Below are positions 1-6,583 of a stretch of DNA of 12,421 nucleotides, piece by piece (position 1 is the stretch's first letter; each line of letters opens with the position of its first letter). The notes beneath the pieces were generated by a model. That model saw only the letters and a program-made list of their open reading frames with translations, did no database searches and was not told the DNA's origin. The stretch comes from JAJFTV01 sp964426355 (lineage in GTDB: Bacteria; Chloroflexota; Anaerolineae; Anaerolineales; Anaerolineaceae): the NCBI GenBank assembly GCA_964426355.1, contig CAYRRA010000130.1, positions 1 through 12,421 of the forward strand, given 5' to 3'. The translations under genes and the position numbers were made by a program.

Positions 1-377
1 ACTTTGAGCTTGCTCTTTCGCAGCAGCTTTTTGAAGACCTTGAAGTTGATTCCTCGCAGTTTGTGGGTTGTTTTGTAACTGAAGTTCCCCAAAAACCTTG
101 ATACCGTTTCTGGCTCTTTGATCGAGATGACAAATTCCTTGATCAGGGGATCACTTTGCAGCAATTTCAATCGTCCCAGTTTATCAATCCCAATGAAGTT
201 CCCGCACAGCATGGTCTAGATGTGGTTCATTTGGATTTTGTTGGTAGAGGCATTTTCGAAAACAAGATCGTGATCAATCAGGTCAAAAATCCCGTTCTTG
301 TTAGCATGTTCGAGCAGTAAAAATAACCCGGCATTGGAAGTAAGGTTTTTGGCAGTGAATTCGCTCTTATTGATCAC
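1..377 (-). pseudogene. IS1380-type transposase, 5' part, broken by an in-frame stop
   Basis: Read on the minus strand, one frame runs from a GTG at 377-375 to the left edge of the window and is interrupted once, by TAG at 218-216. The translation before the stop contains TAKNLTSNAGLFLLLEH and IFDLIDHDLVFENAS. After the stop it contains TMLCGNFIGIDKLGRLKLLQ, SDPLIKEF and EPETVSRFLGNF. This order, with a short leader, a hydrophobic N-terminal helix, the DPLIKE segment and the TVSRFLGNF segment, is what I know from the N-terminal part of IS1380-family DDE transposases. The DDE catalytic core would lie beyond the left edge. The stop falls where MNHI is followed by TML, and a one-base change from AAG to TAG would explain it. 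The start is uncertain: an in-frame TAA at 410-408 sits just upstream, GTG is the only initiator before the conserved block, and no good ribosome binding site is visible. Family assignment is from memory of the motif pattern. The copy is probably inactive. Confidence 0.75.
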
Positions 378-702
378 GGTAATATCCCGACGGCAGGTTT
401 TCTTATCTTAAAAACTGTAAACATGGTATCTCTACCAAAAATATCCGATTCACTTTTTTAGTGAAATCCTGCGAATGCTGATAAACCAAAAATAACATCG
501 AAAGTGGGTGATAAGTGGTTATTTTAGTTGTAAATTCAAGTATTTTTGATTCAAAAAGCCTGTATTTGTACCAATAGTGGGGGAATAAACCAAATTATAC
601 AATTTTACTGATTTGGCGACGTGGAATCCTGGTTTTATTAATAACGCACCCAGCCAGCACCGCGTGGTTTTTTTAAGTAAAAATGTTATTCGTCAGAGCT
701 GC
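378..702. other. non-coding leader of the IS remnant and flank up to the permease operon
   Basis: No convincing gene is visible. The interval holds the presumed untranslated leader and end of the IS element, including a small TTCAC/GTGAA hairpin near 449-466. To the right is an A/T-rich flank with a T7 run at 668-674 behind the short inverted match CAC-CGC-GTG. The hexamers AATAAC near 640-650 and GTTATT near 685-690 could form a long-loop hairpin downstream of the small membrane protein gene, but none of these is a strong terminator. Confidence 0.4.
558..583 (-). repeat. candidate terminal inverted repeat of the IS1380-type element
   Basis: About 180 nt upstream of the transposase start, the minus strand reads CCCCCACTATTGGTACAAAT and continues to 558. 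A C-rich outer end followed by an A/T-rich stretch is compatible with an IS end, and the distance to the transposase start is reasonable. The other end of the element is outside the window, so the inverted-repeat partner and the target duplication cannot be checked. This is inference from position and composition only. Confidence 0.3.
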
Positions 703-879
703 TTAACCCTTCCAAATGACGAAAAGCATCCCCATGACAAAAAAACCAAAACAGACCCATGCCAGAATCATCAACCCGGCTTGTAACGCAAAGTACAATC
801 CAAACGGCATACATAATATAAGGAACAATGCGAGCCAGGGAATGATTTGTGACAGGTTAATTGCAGTTTTCTTGTTCAT
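703..879 (-). CDS. small two-helix membrane protein paired with the lactate permease
   Basis: This 58-codon gene starts at ATG 879-877 and ends at TAA 705-703. It lies only 14 nt downstream of the permease stop. An AGGA about nine bases upstream of the ATG, overlapping the permease stop region, can serve as ribosome binding site. The protein begins MNKKTAINLSQ. It has a first hydrophobic stretch at about residues 12-31 and a second at about 33-56, and ends in IWKG. A charged N terminus followed by two closely spaced helices fits a small inner-membrane hairpin protein with both ends in the cytoplasm. I do not recognise a family. The tight spacing suggests translation together with the permease and a role as accessory subunit, stabiliser or regulator of it. 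That role is inference; known precedents are small partner proteins of other secondary transporters. The clean initiation context and wholly membrane-like composition argue that it is a real gene. Confidence 0.65.
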   Translation of the reverse strand: MNKKTAINLSQIIPWLALFLILCMPFGLYFALQAGLMILAWVCFGFFVMGMLFVIWKG

Positions 880-893
880 CGCGTTATGTCATC

Positions 894-2459
894 CTAGATA
901 AGCCAGCCAAAAATCATCGTCAGGACAGCGACAAAGAGGATGGTGGAAAGACCATACACAAGTATCTTTCGCATCACCTCACCTTCATGACTGCCCAACC
1001 CCACGGTGCTGCAACCTACAATCACTTTAGCCGGGGCAAAGATGCTACCCAACGAAGCACCGGATGTCTGTGCCGCCAGGATCAGCGGGACACTCAAGCC
1101 AAGTATCTGTGCTGTGCTGTGCTGCATTGCGGCAAACAACACATTGGAATTGTTATTGCTACCTGTGATAAACGCACCCAAAGCACCGATAAACGGTGCT
1201 GCCAGCGGGAAAAAGGTTTTACCAAACGCATGGCTCATTCCCTGTGCTAAAAGGTTGACCATGCCACTGTGAGACATCACCACTGCCATTCCTACCATCG
1301 CCAGGATGCCCAGGCTGGATTTTAGAGCGCCTTTTCCTACCTTTGAGAGAATCTTGCGTTCCCCACCGGGTTTTAAGAAACCTGTCAACCGGTATATCCA
1401 GTATGAAATAAGCGACGAGTAAACCAGGACGGTTCCCGGATGACCGAATAAACTGATGCTGCGACCGGGTTCTGCCGGGGTAACATAGCCGTAGGCTGTT
1501 TGCAGTTCAGGGAATTGCAAACTGAGCTTCACATGGTTCAAGAAGCTGTGGAGAGACGGTATCAGGTTAATGGCAAATGCCAGGACCACCAGAACAGTAT
1601 AACTGGAGAGGGCAATCAGCAGAGAATGGCGGCTGCGCGTGGTTTGTGCTTCTTGCTTTACCTCACCCGGCGCCTGGCGAGCCATTCGCCTGCGCAGAAT
1701 TAACACAGCGCAAAGCAGCCCAGCCATTGCCCCGCCGGTAGCACCTAAAGACCAGATGCCACCCGTTGCCAGAAGATACTGCACGCTTCCCATAACCATA
1801 CCCACCAGGGCAATGAAAGGGATATTGCGAACCACCCCTTTTACCCCGCCAGCAATCAGCGCTACCAGCACACCGCATAACAAACAGGATAATCCCAGTA
1901 TCAATGCAGTTTCTGGTGCAAGAAAACGCCCTTCTAAACCGGTGATCGCGATTAGTGTCTGAAAGGAAGAACCCATCGACCCAAAATTAACCGACCACCC
2001 ATGACCGATGGACGCCATCAAAACAGCCTGGATCGGATTGAAACCTACCCCTACGAGCAACGGGGCTGTGACAGCCACAGGAACGCCAAATCCACCCATA
2101 CCCTGCAAAAACGAGACAAAAATCCACCCCAAGAGCAGTCCCTGGATGGTGTGGTCTGCTGTAACCGAAAGTAGTGCTTCAGAGATCACCCGGATTGCAC
2201 CAGCTTCATTGGCAATATGGAACAGAAGCAGTGCAGTCCAAATAATATACAACACATCCAGGGCAAGCAAAACTGCTTTTGTCTGAGTATAGGCAATCAG
2301 TATCGGCTCTGCGCCAAAACGCAGCATTGCCAATGCCACAGTTGCAAACCAGCCAGCAGCGCCTGCCCGGCTGCCACCCCAGTTGAATGCCAGCATCAAA
2401 ATCAAAATAAGCGCAATTGGTGTGAAGGCGAGAACCCAGTTCAATAGAGATAATTGCAT
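894..2459 (-). CDS. L-lactate permease (LctP family)
   Basis: A polytopic inner-membrane transporter of the LctP family, which moves lactate (often also glycolate) with protons. The protein is about 521 residues, slightly shorter than the roughly 550 usual for this family, and hydrophobic throughout, with a dozen or more likely helices. Family-typical segments include GMGGFGVPVAVTAPLLVG (about residues 120-137), ASIGHGWSVNFGSMG (about 149-163) and TGSNNNSNVLFAAMQ (about 432-446). The last is followed by a stretch with SGASLGSIFAPAKV in the position of the family's C-terminal conserved block. A cytoplasmic charged loop lies around 256-280. I prefer the ATG at 2459, because GGAA lies about six bases upstream of it. 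An ATG two codons earlier (2465) has the same GGAA touching it, which is too close. A -10-like element lies at 2494-2499. A 58-residue membrane protein follows directly. Whether the physiological direction is uptake or export cannot be told from sequence. Confidence 0.88.
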   Translation of the reverse strand: MQLSLLNWVLAFTPIALILILMLAFNWGGSRAGAAGWFATVALAMLRFGAEPILIAYTQTKAVLLALDVLYIIWTALLLFHIANEAGAIRVISEALLSVTADHTIQGLLLGWIFVSFLQGMGGFGVPVAVTAPLLVGVGFNPIQAVLMASIGHGWSVNFGSMGSSFQTLIAITGLEGRFLAPETALILGLSCLLCGVLVALIAGGVKGVVRNIPFIALVGMVMGSVQYLLATGGIWSLGATGGAMAGLLCAVLILRRRMARQAPGEVKQEAQTTRSRHSLLIALSSYTVLVVLAFAINLIPSLHSFLNHVKLSLQFPELQTAYGYVTPAEPGRSISLFGHPGTVLVYSSLISYWIYRLTGFLKPGGERKILSKVGKGALKSSLGILAMVGMAVVMSHSGMVNLLAQGMSHAFGKTFFPLAAPFIGALGAFITGSNNNSNVLFAAMQHSTAQILGLSVPLILAAQTSGASLGSIFAPAKVIVGCSTVGLGSHEGEVMRKILVYGLSTILFVAVLTMIFGWLI

Positions 2460-2493
2460 CACCATTTCCGTTTCAGGTTAATTTCAACGCCCA

Positions 2494-2499
2494 ATTATA
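2494..2499 (-). promoter_or_regulatory. possible -10 element for the lactate permease
   Basis: The minus strand reads TATAAT here, about 35 nt before the permease start. No matching -35 hexamer stands at 16-18 nt; the nearest TTGAAA is about 22 nt upstream. If this is a promoter, it is probably activator-dependent or weak. Confidence 0.35.
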
Positions 2500-2550
2500 C
2501 TCTACAGAGATCGGGGGGAATTTTCAAAGCGATCACTTTAAAAAAATCAC

Positions 2551-2601
2551 ACCCACCACCCTTAATTCGCAAGGCGTTCCTCATTGGGGCGTGTGGCGGG
2601 T
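2551..2601. repeat. degenerate CCCACC/GGGTGG-type intergenic hairpin
   Basis: ACCCACCAC at 2551-2559 faces GTGGCGGGT at 2593-2601, giving a nine-base stem with one mismatch and a loop of about 33 nt. Composition and arm sequence resemble the hairpins at 7156-7197 and 9114-9156. It could be a decayed copy of a dispersed repeat and has no T-tract. Confidence 0.4.
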
Positions 2602-2685
2602 AAATCCTAAACTCGAATTCATGTTATCTGAACCAGATTATTGCCCTTATTTTCCAAATTGAGAATAGCTGATAAATACTTAATT

Positions 2686-2716
2686 CCCCGCTCTGGGGCG
2701 GGTTAGCGGTGGGGGT
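2686..2716. repeat. short G/C hairpin with G-rich tail
   Basis: CCCGC at 2687-2691 can pair with GCGGG at 2698-2702, or CCCC at 2686-2689 with GGGG at 2695-2698. The G-rich continuation TTAGCGGTGGGGGTG follows. It stands alone in A/T-rich non-coding DNA, as the other three G-rich elements of the window do, and may be a partial copy of the same family. Confidence 0.35.
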
Positions 2717-2780
2717 GAAGACAAATCCCTCATTTGATATCTATAAAACCAATTTAGATGCAATTATCCTGGTAAAATAC

Positions 2781-2809
2781 TTGACAATATAGAATATATG
2801 TTCTATAAT
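2781..2809 (+). promoter_or_regulatory. consensus sigma-70 promoter
   Basis: TTGACA at 2781-2786 and TATAAT at 2804-2809 are both perfect consensus hexamers, separated by the optimal 17 bp. Transcription should start near 2816, giving a leader of about 46 nt before the ATG at 2862. An unregulated promoter this good would be very strong. The palindrome within it (next entry) suggests control by a repressor. Confidence 0.85.
2788..2807. promoter_or_regulatory. palindromic operator candidate overlapping spacer and -10
   Basis: TATAGAA at 2788-2794 and TTCTATA at 2801-2807 are perfect inverted repeats around a six-base centre, covering most of the promoter spacer and the first four bases of the -10 hexamer. 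A bound dimeric repressor would block RNA polymerase. The core GAATATATGTTC differs by one base from the GAAC-N4-GTTC pattern of Gram-positive-type LexA boxes, so LexA is one possible binder. A TetR-, GntR- or MarR-type regulator is equally possible. Part of the symmetry could be chance in A/T-rich promoter DNA. Confidence 0.5.
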
Positions 2810-2861
2810 CTCAATATCGAACTGAATAGCCTTTTCTTATTCTTCCAAGATGGAGGTAATC

Positions 2862-3611
2862 ATGAATCAGAAAATGAATCCGCTGCGCTTGATCTCGGGA
2901 ATGCACGTCAAACCAGGAATGGTGTTTGGATTGATCATTTTCACTGCCCTGCTTGCATTTGAAATGTTCAACTACAGCACAACCGATTTTGCTTTGCGCG
3001 ACTTACTGGGTGAACTGCGTTTTGCCAATATCCGCTGGGCAACGATTTTAACCATTGCATTCTGCGGTATCGACTTTGCCGGGATTGCCCGCCTGTTCAC
3101 TCCACAGCAAGGGGCTCAAGAACCTAAAGAGGTCTGGTACCTTTTTGGAGCCTGGCTGCTCGCAGCTACGATGAACGCCATGCTCACCTGGTGGGGTGTC
3201 TCCCTGGCAATTGCCACTCACAACATCCAGAGTTCATCGGTGATGGATTCAGGAACCCTCTTTAAAATTGTCCCCATCTTCGTTGCGGTCATGGTGTGGG
3301 TCATCCGCATTCTGATCATCGGCACCATCGCTTCCGCCGCAGATCATTTACTCTGGGGAGCCAGCCGTCCTGCAGCACGAACCTCCAGCAGCCGCCCTTC
3401 AGTAGCCACAAATATGGCTTCCCGTCCTGCGACCAATACGGCTGCTTCTTCGGTGGGACGAAACAGCATTCAGCCGCCATCTGGAAGAAACACATATCCT
3501 CGTCCGCTGGTCAGCACACCTTCCAACCCATCCTCCCTCTCGGCAAGACCGGAGCCCACCTATCACAGCATGGGACATGCCAGCAGCGAAAGCTCCGTAA
3601 AACAACTTTAA
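2862..3611 (+). CDS. four-helix membrane protein with Ser/Pro-rich tail, function unknown
   Basis: A 249-residue protein if it starts at the ATG at 2862. GGAGG at 2852-2856, five bases upstream, decides this start over an in-frame ATG at 2850, which would overlap the binding site itself. Hydrophobic segments lie at about 18-36, 57-77, 92-117 and 134-158. The cytoplasm-facing loops and ends carry most of the Arg and Lys, so both termini are probably inside. Residues 168-249 form a low-complexity tail rich in Ser, Pro, Thr, Arg and Asn, probably disordered. The second helix contains the polar pattern CGIDFAGIARLFTP, and the third helix is followed by a short loop with TH and NIQSSS. I recognise no domain and do not assign a function; it has the feel of a lineage-restricted conserved protein. 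It is a single-gene transcription unit, with its own strong promoter and a strong terminator right after the stop. Confidence 0.8.
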   Translation: MNQKMNPLRLISGMHVKPGMVFGLIIFTALLAFEMFNYSTTDFALRDLLGELRFANIRWATILTIAFCGIDFAGIARLFTPQQGAQEPKEVWYLFGAWLLAATMNAMLTWWGVSLAIATHNIQSSSVMDSGTLFKIVPIFVAVMVWVIRILIIGTIASAADHLLWGASRPAARTSSSRPSVATNMASRPATNTAASSVGRNSIQPPSGRNTYPRPLVSTPSNPSSLSARPEPTYHSMGHASSESSVKQL

Positions 3612-3628
3612 CAAAGAAAACATCCACA

Positions 3629-3665
3629 CAGGAAACCGGTCTCTCCTCCCGGTTTCCTGCTTTTT
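3629..3665 (+). terminator. intrinsic terminator of the orphan membrane protein gene
   Basis: CAGGAAACCGG at 3629-3639 pairs perfectly with CCGGTTTCCTG at 3649-3659, an 11-bp stem with a nine-base loop. A T5 run follows at 3661-3665. It starts 18 nt after the plus-strand stop, and its T-run touches the stop codon of the convergent histidine kinase gene. On the minus strand the T-tract is poor, so it mainly serves the plus-strand gene. Confidence 0.9.
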
Positions 3666-5052
3666 AATCAAGCTGCTCCCACTCCGAAGGATCATCCCAT
3701 AAATTTAGATAGACCGTGAAAGTTGTCCCTTTTCCCACCTCTGACTCAACATAAATCTTCCCATCATGATTGTTCACAATCCAGCGAGCGATCGACAGCC
3801 CCAACCCAAAACCAGTACCCATTTTTTCGCGCGTGCGTGACTTTTCTCCGCGATAAAACCGTTCAAAGATAAAGGGCAAATCCTCATCGGCAATACCTGG
3901 ACCGGTATCCCTGACTGAGAAGAAACCCTGTCTTCCTAATTTCCCCATCCGAATATCAACACAACCTTCCGAAGGAGTATGTTGTATAGCGTTGGATATC
4001 AGGTTCACCATGACCTGCTTCAAACGGTCTGGGTCTCCTTTCACCCGTACAGGTTCAATCTCACTGATCTTGAGTTCTACCCGTTCTCCTGCCAGCATTT
4101 TCATTTGTTGAAAAATTTCAAAGAGAACGGTATCCAACTCAACCACTTGCATCGCCATCGGTAAATTTCCGGTTTCTGCTTGTGCCAATAGAAGCAGATC
4201 CCCGACCAATCGTGTCAGCCGATCTACCTCGGCGCTGATGCTGTCGAGGGATTCCTGATCTCCGCACCCCAGGCGCTTCATCAACCCGACATTTCCTTTG
4301 ATCACAGTCAGTGGTGTGCGCAATTCATGGCTCACATCAGCAATGAAGCGATTTTGGGCATTGAAGAGATTTTCCAAACGCTCCATGGTCTGATTAAATG
4401 CCTCCATCAAATGCCCCACCTCATCCCCCGGTGGACCGGATAGGGCAATCCGGCGGTGCAGGTCATCTGCATTGGTGATTCGGGTCGCCATCTGGGTCAT
4501 GTCAATCAATGGCTTAAGCGCCTGGCGGGTAAGAAACCAGGCAGTTAACCCAGAAACAGGTGCAATCACTGCTGCCAGGAGAAGCATAATACTAACCAAT
4601 CGTTGCTGAGCGGTCTCCACCAATCCCAATGACTGAGCAACAAGCAAAGTTCCCACAGGGCGGCGCGCGGTTTCGATGGCGAGGTTCATCACGCGCATGC
4701 TGCCAAACTTTCCCGAATAGGTGGCAATGGTAGAATTTGAAAATTCAACACTGCCCGTCAGTGATTCAGTTAACCAGGAAGGATCGGTGTAATAAAGTGT
4801 GCCATCCGTCGCCCAAATCTGAAATAAAACCTCATCAGAAATTTGCACCTGTGCCAACGATCCCAAATCCAGCTTATTATCCTCGCTGATACGCAGATTT
4901 TGGATAATTTGGGTGGCAGCTTCAGTGAGTATCTTATCGACCTGAGAAAGCAAAGTCAGGCTTACCAACCCGTAAGCAAGCGAACCGAATATCAAGAGTC
5001 CTCCAACTACCATGGAGGAATATAAAATAGTCAGTCGCAGGCGAAGTGACAT
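3664..5052 (-). CDS. HAMP-domain sensor histidine kinase
   Basis: A 462-residue membrane sensor kinase partnered with the adjacent response regulator. The first membrane helix is at about residues 9-32. It is followed by an extracytoplasmic sensor region of about 120 residues without a recognised fold, a second helix at about 152-175, and HAMP at about 176-228. The HisKA phosphoacceptor motif ADVSHELRTPLTV has His242. The ATP-binding domain has the N box NLISNAIQH (Asn350, Asn354), the G1 box DTGPG (382-386), the F box FERFYRG and the G2 box GTGFGLGLS (412-420). All catalytic signatures are intact. The ATG overlaps the response-regulator stop as TAATG, so translation is coupled. Length and layout are those of ordinary class I kinases of the OmpR type. 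The stimulus cannot be read from the sequence; envelope stress is a common input for this architecture, but that is only a guess. Confidence 0.93.
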   Translation of the reverse strand: MSLRLRLTILYSSMVVGGLLIFGSLAYGLVSLTLLSQVDKILTEAATQIIQNLRISEDNKLDLGSLAQVQISDEVLFQIWATDGTLYYTDPSWLTESLTGSVEFSNSTIATYSGKFGSMRVMNLAIETARRPVGTLLVAQSLGLVETAQQRLVSIMLLLAAVIAPVSGLTAWFLTRQALKPLIDMTQMATRITNADDLHRRIALSGPPGDEVGHLMEAFNQTMERLENLFNAQNRFIADVSHELRTPLTVIKGNVGLMKRLGCGDQESLDSISAEVDRLTRLVGDLLLLAQAETGNLPMAMQVVELDTVLFEIFQQMKMLAGERVELKISEIEPVRVKGDPDRLKQVMVNLISNAIQHTPSEGCVDIRMGKLGRQGFFSVRDTGPGIADEDLPFIFERFYRGEKSRTREKMGTGFGLGLSIARWIVNNHDGKIYVESEVGKGTTFTVYLNLWDDPSEWEQLD

Positions 5053-5729
5053 TATTCAGATTCGCGCAGTGCGTACCCTACCCCGCGCGCCGTCTGGATC
5101 AAACGCGGTTCACCATCACTTTCTAACTTTTGCCGCAGGTAACGGATGTAAACATCCAGAACATTGCTTTCACCGCCAAAGTCATATCCCCAAACCCGGT
5201 CAAAAATGACCTCGCGTGTCAGAACCTGCCTGGGATGACGCATGAACAACTCAAGCAAGTCATATTCTTTTGCTGTCAGCATAATCTTGCGATTACCACG
5301 TGTAGCAATCCGCGTGGAAGTATCCAGCTTCAAGTCTTCAAACTCCAGTTCAATCACGCGCTCAGGTTTGGTACGGCGCAGCAAAGCGCGCACGCGCGCC
5401 AACAGTTCGTTAAGATCAAAAGGTTTAACCATGTAATCATCGGCGCCTGCATCCAGCCCTTCCACACGGTTGCGAACACTATCCTTTGCGGTTAACATCA
5501 AAATTGGCGTGGTTCCGATTTCACGAATGTCCTGGCAGACTGCGAGACCATCCATTTTGGGAAGCATCCAATCAAGAATGACCAGGTCCGGTTTTTCTTC
5601 TCGGGCTGAGCGCATACCGCTAAAACCATCCATTGCAACAACCACTTCGTAGCCATCCAGAACCAGCCCACGTTGTAAGACATTGACAATTGCATGATCA
5701 TCTTCAATTATTAAAATCTTTTCTTTCAT
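5052..5729 (-). CDS. OmpR/PhoB-family response regulator
   Basis: A 225-residue DNA-binding regulator. The receiver domain covers about residues 1-118, with acidic-pocket residues Glu9-Asp10-Asp11, phosphoacceptor Asp53 in VILDWMLPKMDG, Thr80 in LMLTAKD and Lys102 in MVKPFD. The C-terminal winged-helix domain (about 128-222) has the family-typical LTAKEYDLLELF, LTREVIFDRVWGYDF and recognition-helix segment VLDVYIRYLRQKLE, ending in TARGVGYALR. GGAG lies six bases before the ATG. The histidine kinase follows with a one-base overlap, so the two form one unit, and the nitroreductase lies 95 nt upstream in the same direction. Its target genes cannot be deduced; autoregulation is usual for such pairs. 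Confidence 0.95.
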   Translation of the reverse strand: MKEKILIIEDDHAIVNVLQRGLVLDGYEVVVAMDGFSGMRSAREEKPDLVILDWMLPKMDGLAVCQDIREIGTTPILMLTAKDSVRNRVEGLDAGADDYMVKPFDLNELLARVRALLRRTKPERVIELEFEDLKLDTSTRIATRGNRKIMLTAKEYDLLELFMRHPRQVLTREVIFDRVWGYDFGGESNVLDVYIRYLRQKLESDGEPRLIQTARGVGYALRESE

Positions 5730-5824
5730 TTCATTCTCCGCGCCAAACAGATTTATTCCTCTGTAGATTCGTTTTATGATTGCAACTTATATTTGAATGT
5801 GCTGTTCCCTCAGATGCGGAAACG

Positions 5825-6397
5825 TTAAATTTTTAAAATCAAATCGTCCAAAGCTCGCTTCGGCACGTGATGTCCCATTTTCTCATCTCGCCAGTATTTA
5901 ATATCGCCATCTGCGGCTAAGGGTTCCAAATAAACCTGCTCTACAGGTTTTCCAAGCGCCAACACCAATAAAATTTCATACTGCTCCGGTATTTGCCAGC
6001 CAGTGCGCAAAGCATCGCGGTTTACCGAAGCCACTATGCAGCCGCCCAACCCCTTTTCAACTGCACCCAGCATGATGCTCTGGGCTGCAATGCCGTGATC
6101 GCAGCCAAAATCTTTCCGAATAGCCTTATCACCCAGGATGACAATATAAGCACTGGGGCGTTCCCCATCCTCAGGACCATCCCAATTCTTCAGGTACCCT
6201 GCCCAGCCCAAAAGGGGAAAAATGGTTGCGTTTTTTTCAGGTGTCCACGAAAGGATATATTTTAGTGGCTGATGGTTAGCAGCAGATGGTGAGCAGCGTG
6301 CCAGGTCAACCAAATCGCGTAAAATTTGTTCTTCTACCGAAAAAGATTGATCAAAACGGCGATAACTGCGATTCCTTAGAACCACTTCACGGAGCAT
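5825..6397 (-). CDS. nitroreductase-family FMN oxidoreductase
   Basis: A 190-residue flavoprotein of the nitroreductase superfamily, expected to be a cytoplasmic FMN-dependent homodimer that reduces small electrophiles with NAD(P)H. The true substrate is unknown. Seen in the sequence: the N-terminal LRNRSYRRF, which supplies the Arg and Ser contacts to the FMN phosphate; ARCSPSAANHQPLKYIL at about residues 33-49; DHGIAAQSIMLGAVEKGLGGC around 105-125, the long helix and turn conserved in this superfamily; and LALGKPVE near 150. Length is normal for the compact members. GGGAGG lies six bases before the ATG, which supports this start. The promoter region carries a perfect 17-bp palindrome. The response regulator starts 95 nt downstream with no obvious terminator between, so read-through into the two-component genes is possible. 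Confidence 0.9.
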   Translation of the reverse strand: MLREVVLRNRSYRRFDQSFSVEEQILRDLVDLARCSPSAANHQPLKYILSWTPEKNATIFPLLGWAGYLKNWDGPEDGERPSAYIVILGDKAIRKDFGCDHGIAAQSIMLGAVEKGLGGCIVASVNRDALRTGWQIPEQYEILLVLALGKPVEQVYLEPLAADGDIKYWRDEKMGHHVPKRALDDLILKI

Positions 6398-6446
6398 GCG
6401 TAACCTCCCAGTATTGTTGTTTTTTTTACCCGTGATGCCACAGGTG

Positions 6447-6463
6447 TATGGATATTATCCATA
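6447..6463. promoter_or_regulatory. perfect palindrome upstream of the nitroreductase, operator candidate
   Basis: TATGGATA, one base, then TATCCATA: eight-base arms with perfect complementarity. It lies 50 nt before the nitroreductase start and covers the candidate -10 element, a classic position for a repressor site. The binding regulator is unknown; no regulator gene is adjacent apart from the downstream response regulator, which would be expected to use direct repeats rather than this symmetry. Confidence 0.55.
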
Positions 6464-6482
6464 GTATAAAGCATACAAACAA
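6454..6482 (-). promoter_or_regulatory. candidate promoter of the nitroreductase
   Basis: On the minus strand TTGTTT (6482-6477) and GATAAT (6459-6454) are separated by 17 bp. Each hexamer departs from consensus, but the -10 is good and spacing is optimal. Predicted start of transcription is near 6447. Confidence 0.45.
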
Positions 6483-6583
6483 GATACACAATCAATCCAA
6501 GAAGTGCGTTCAGGGATTGTTAAGATGATAAGCATTTGTAAAAAGGTCCTGCAATACGTGGGCACATCAGCAAGGCAGATTTT

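Larger units (their letters stand above)
2466..2780. other. intergenic region between divergent transcription units
   Basis: About 315 nt between the permease start and the promoter of the next plus-strand gene. It holds the possible permease -10 and two G/C-rich hairpins in otherwise A/T-rich sequence. I see no open reading frame with a plausible start and no RNA gene. Confidence 0.5.

Noticed and set aside
3..320. A plus-strand reading frame across the left edge that appears coding on both sides of a TGA (FELALSQQLFEDLEVD, then YRFWLFDRDDKF), suggesting a nonsense mutation or selenocysteine.
   Set aside because: The minus strand of the same DNA gives a recognisable IS1380-type transposase. 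The plus-strand frame is its mirror, has no start codon, and no selenocysteine-type stem-loop is evident after the TGA.
660..700. A plus-strand terminator (short CAC-CGC-GTG hairpin followed by T7).
   Set aside because: The stem is only three to four pairs and no plus-strand gene lies upstream, so I left it as a remark.
716..901. A 61-codon plus-strand reading frame.
   Set aside because: It lies antisense to the 58-residue membrane protein and the permease end, has no ribosome binding site, and its composition is not protein-like.
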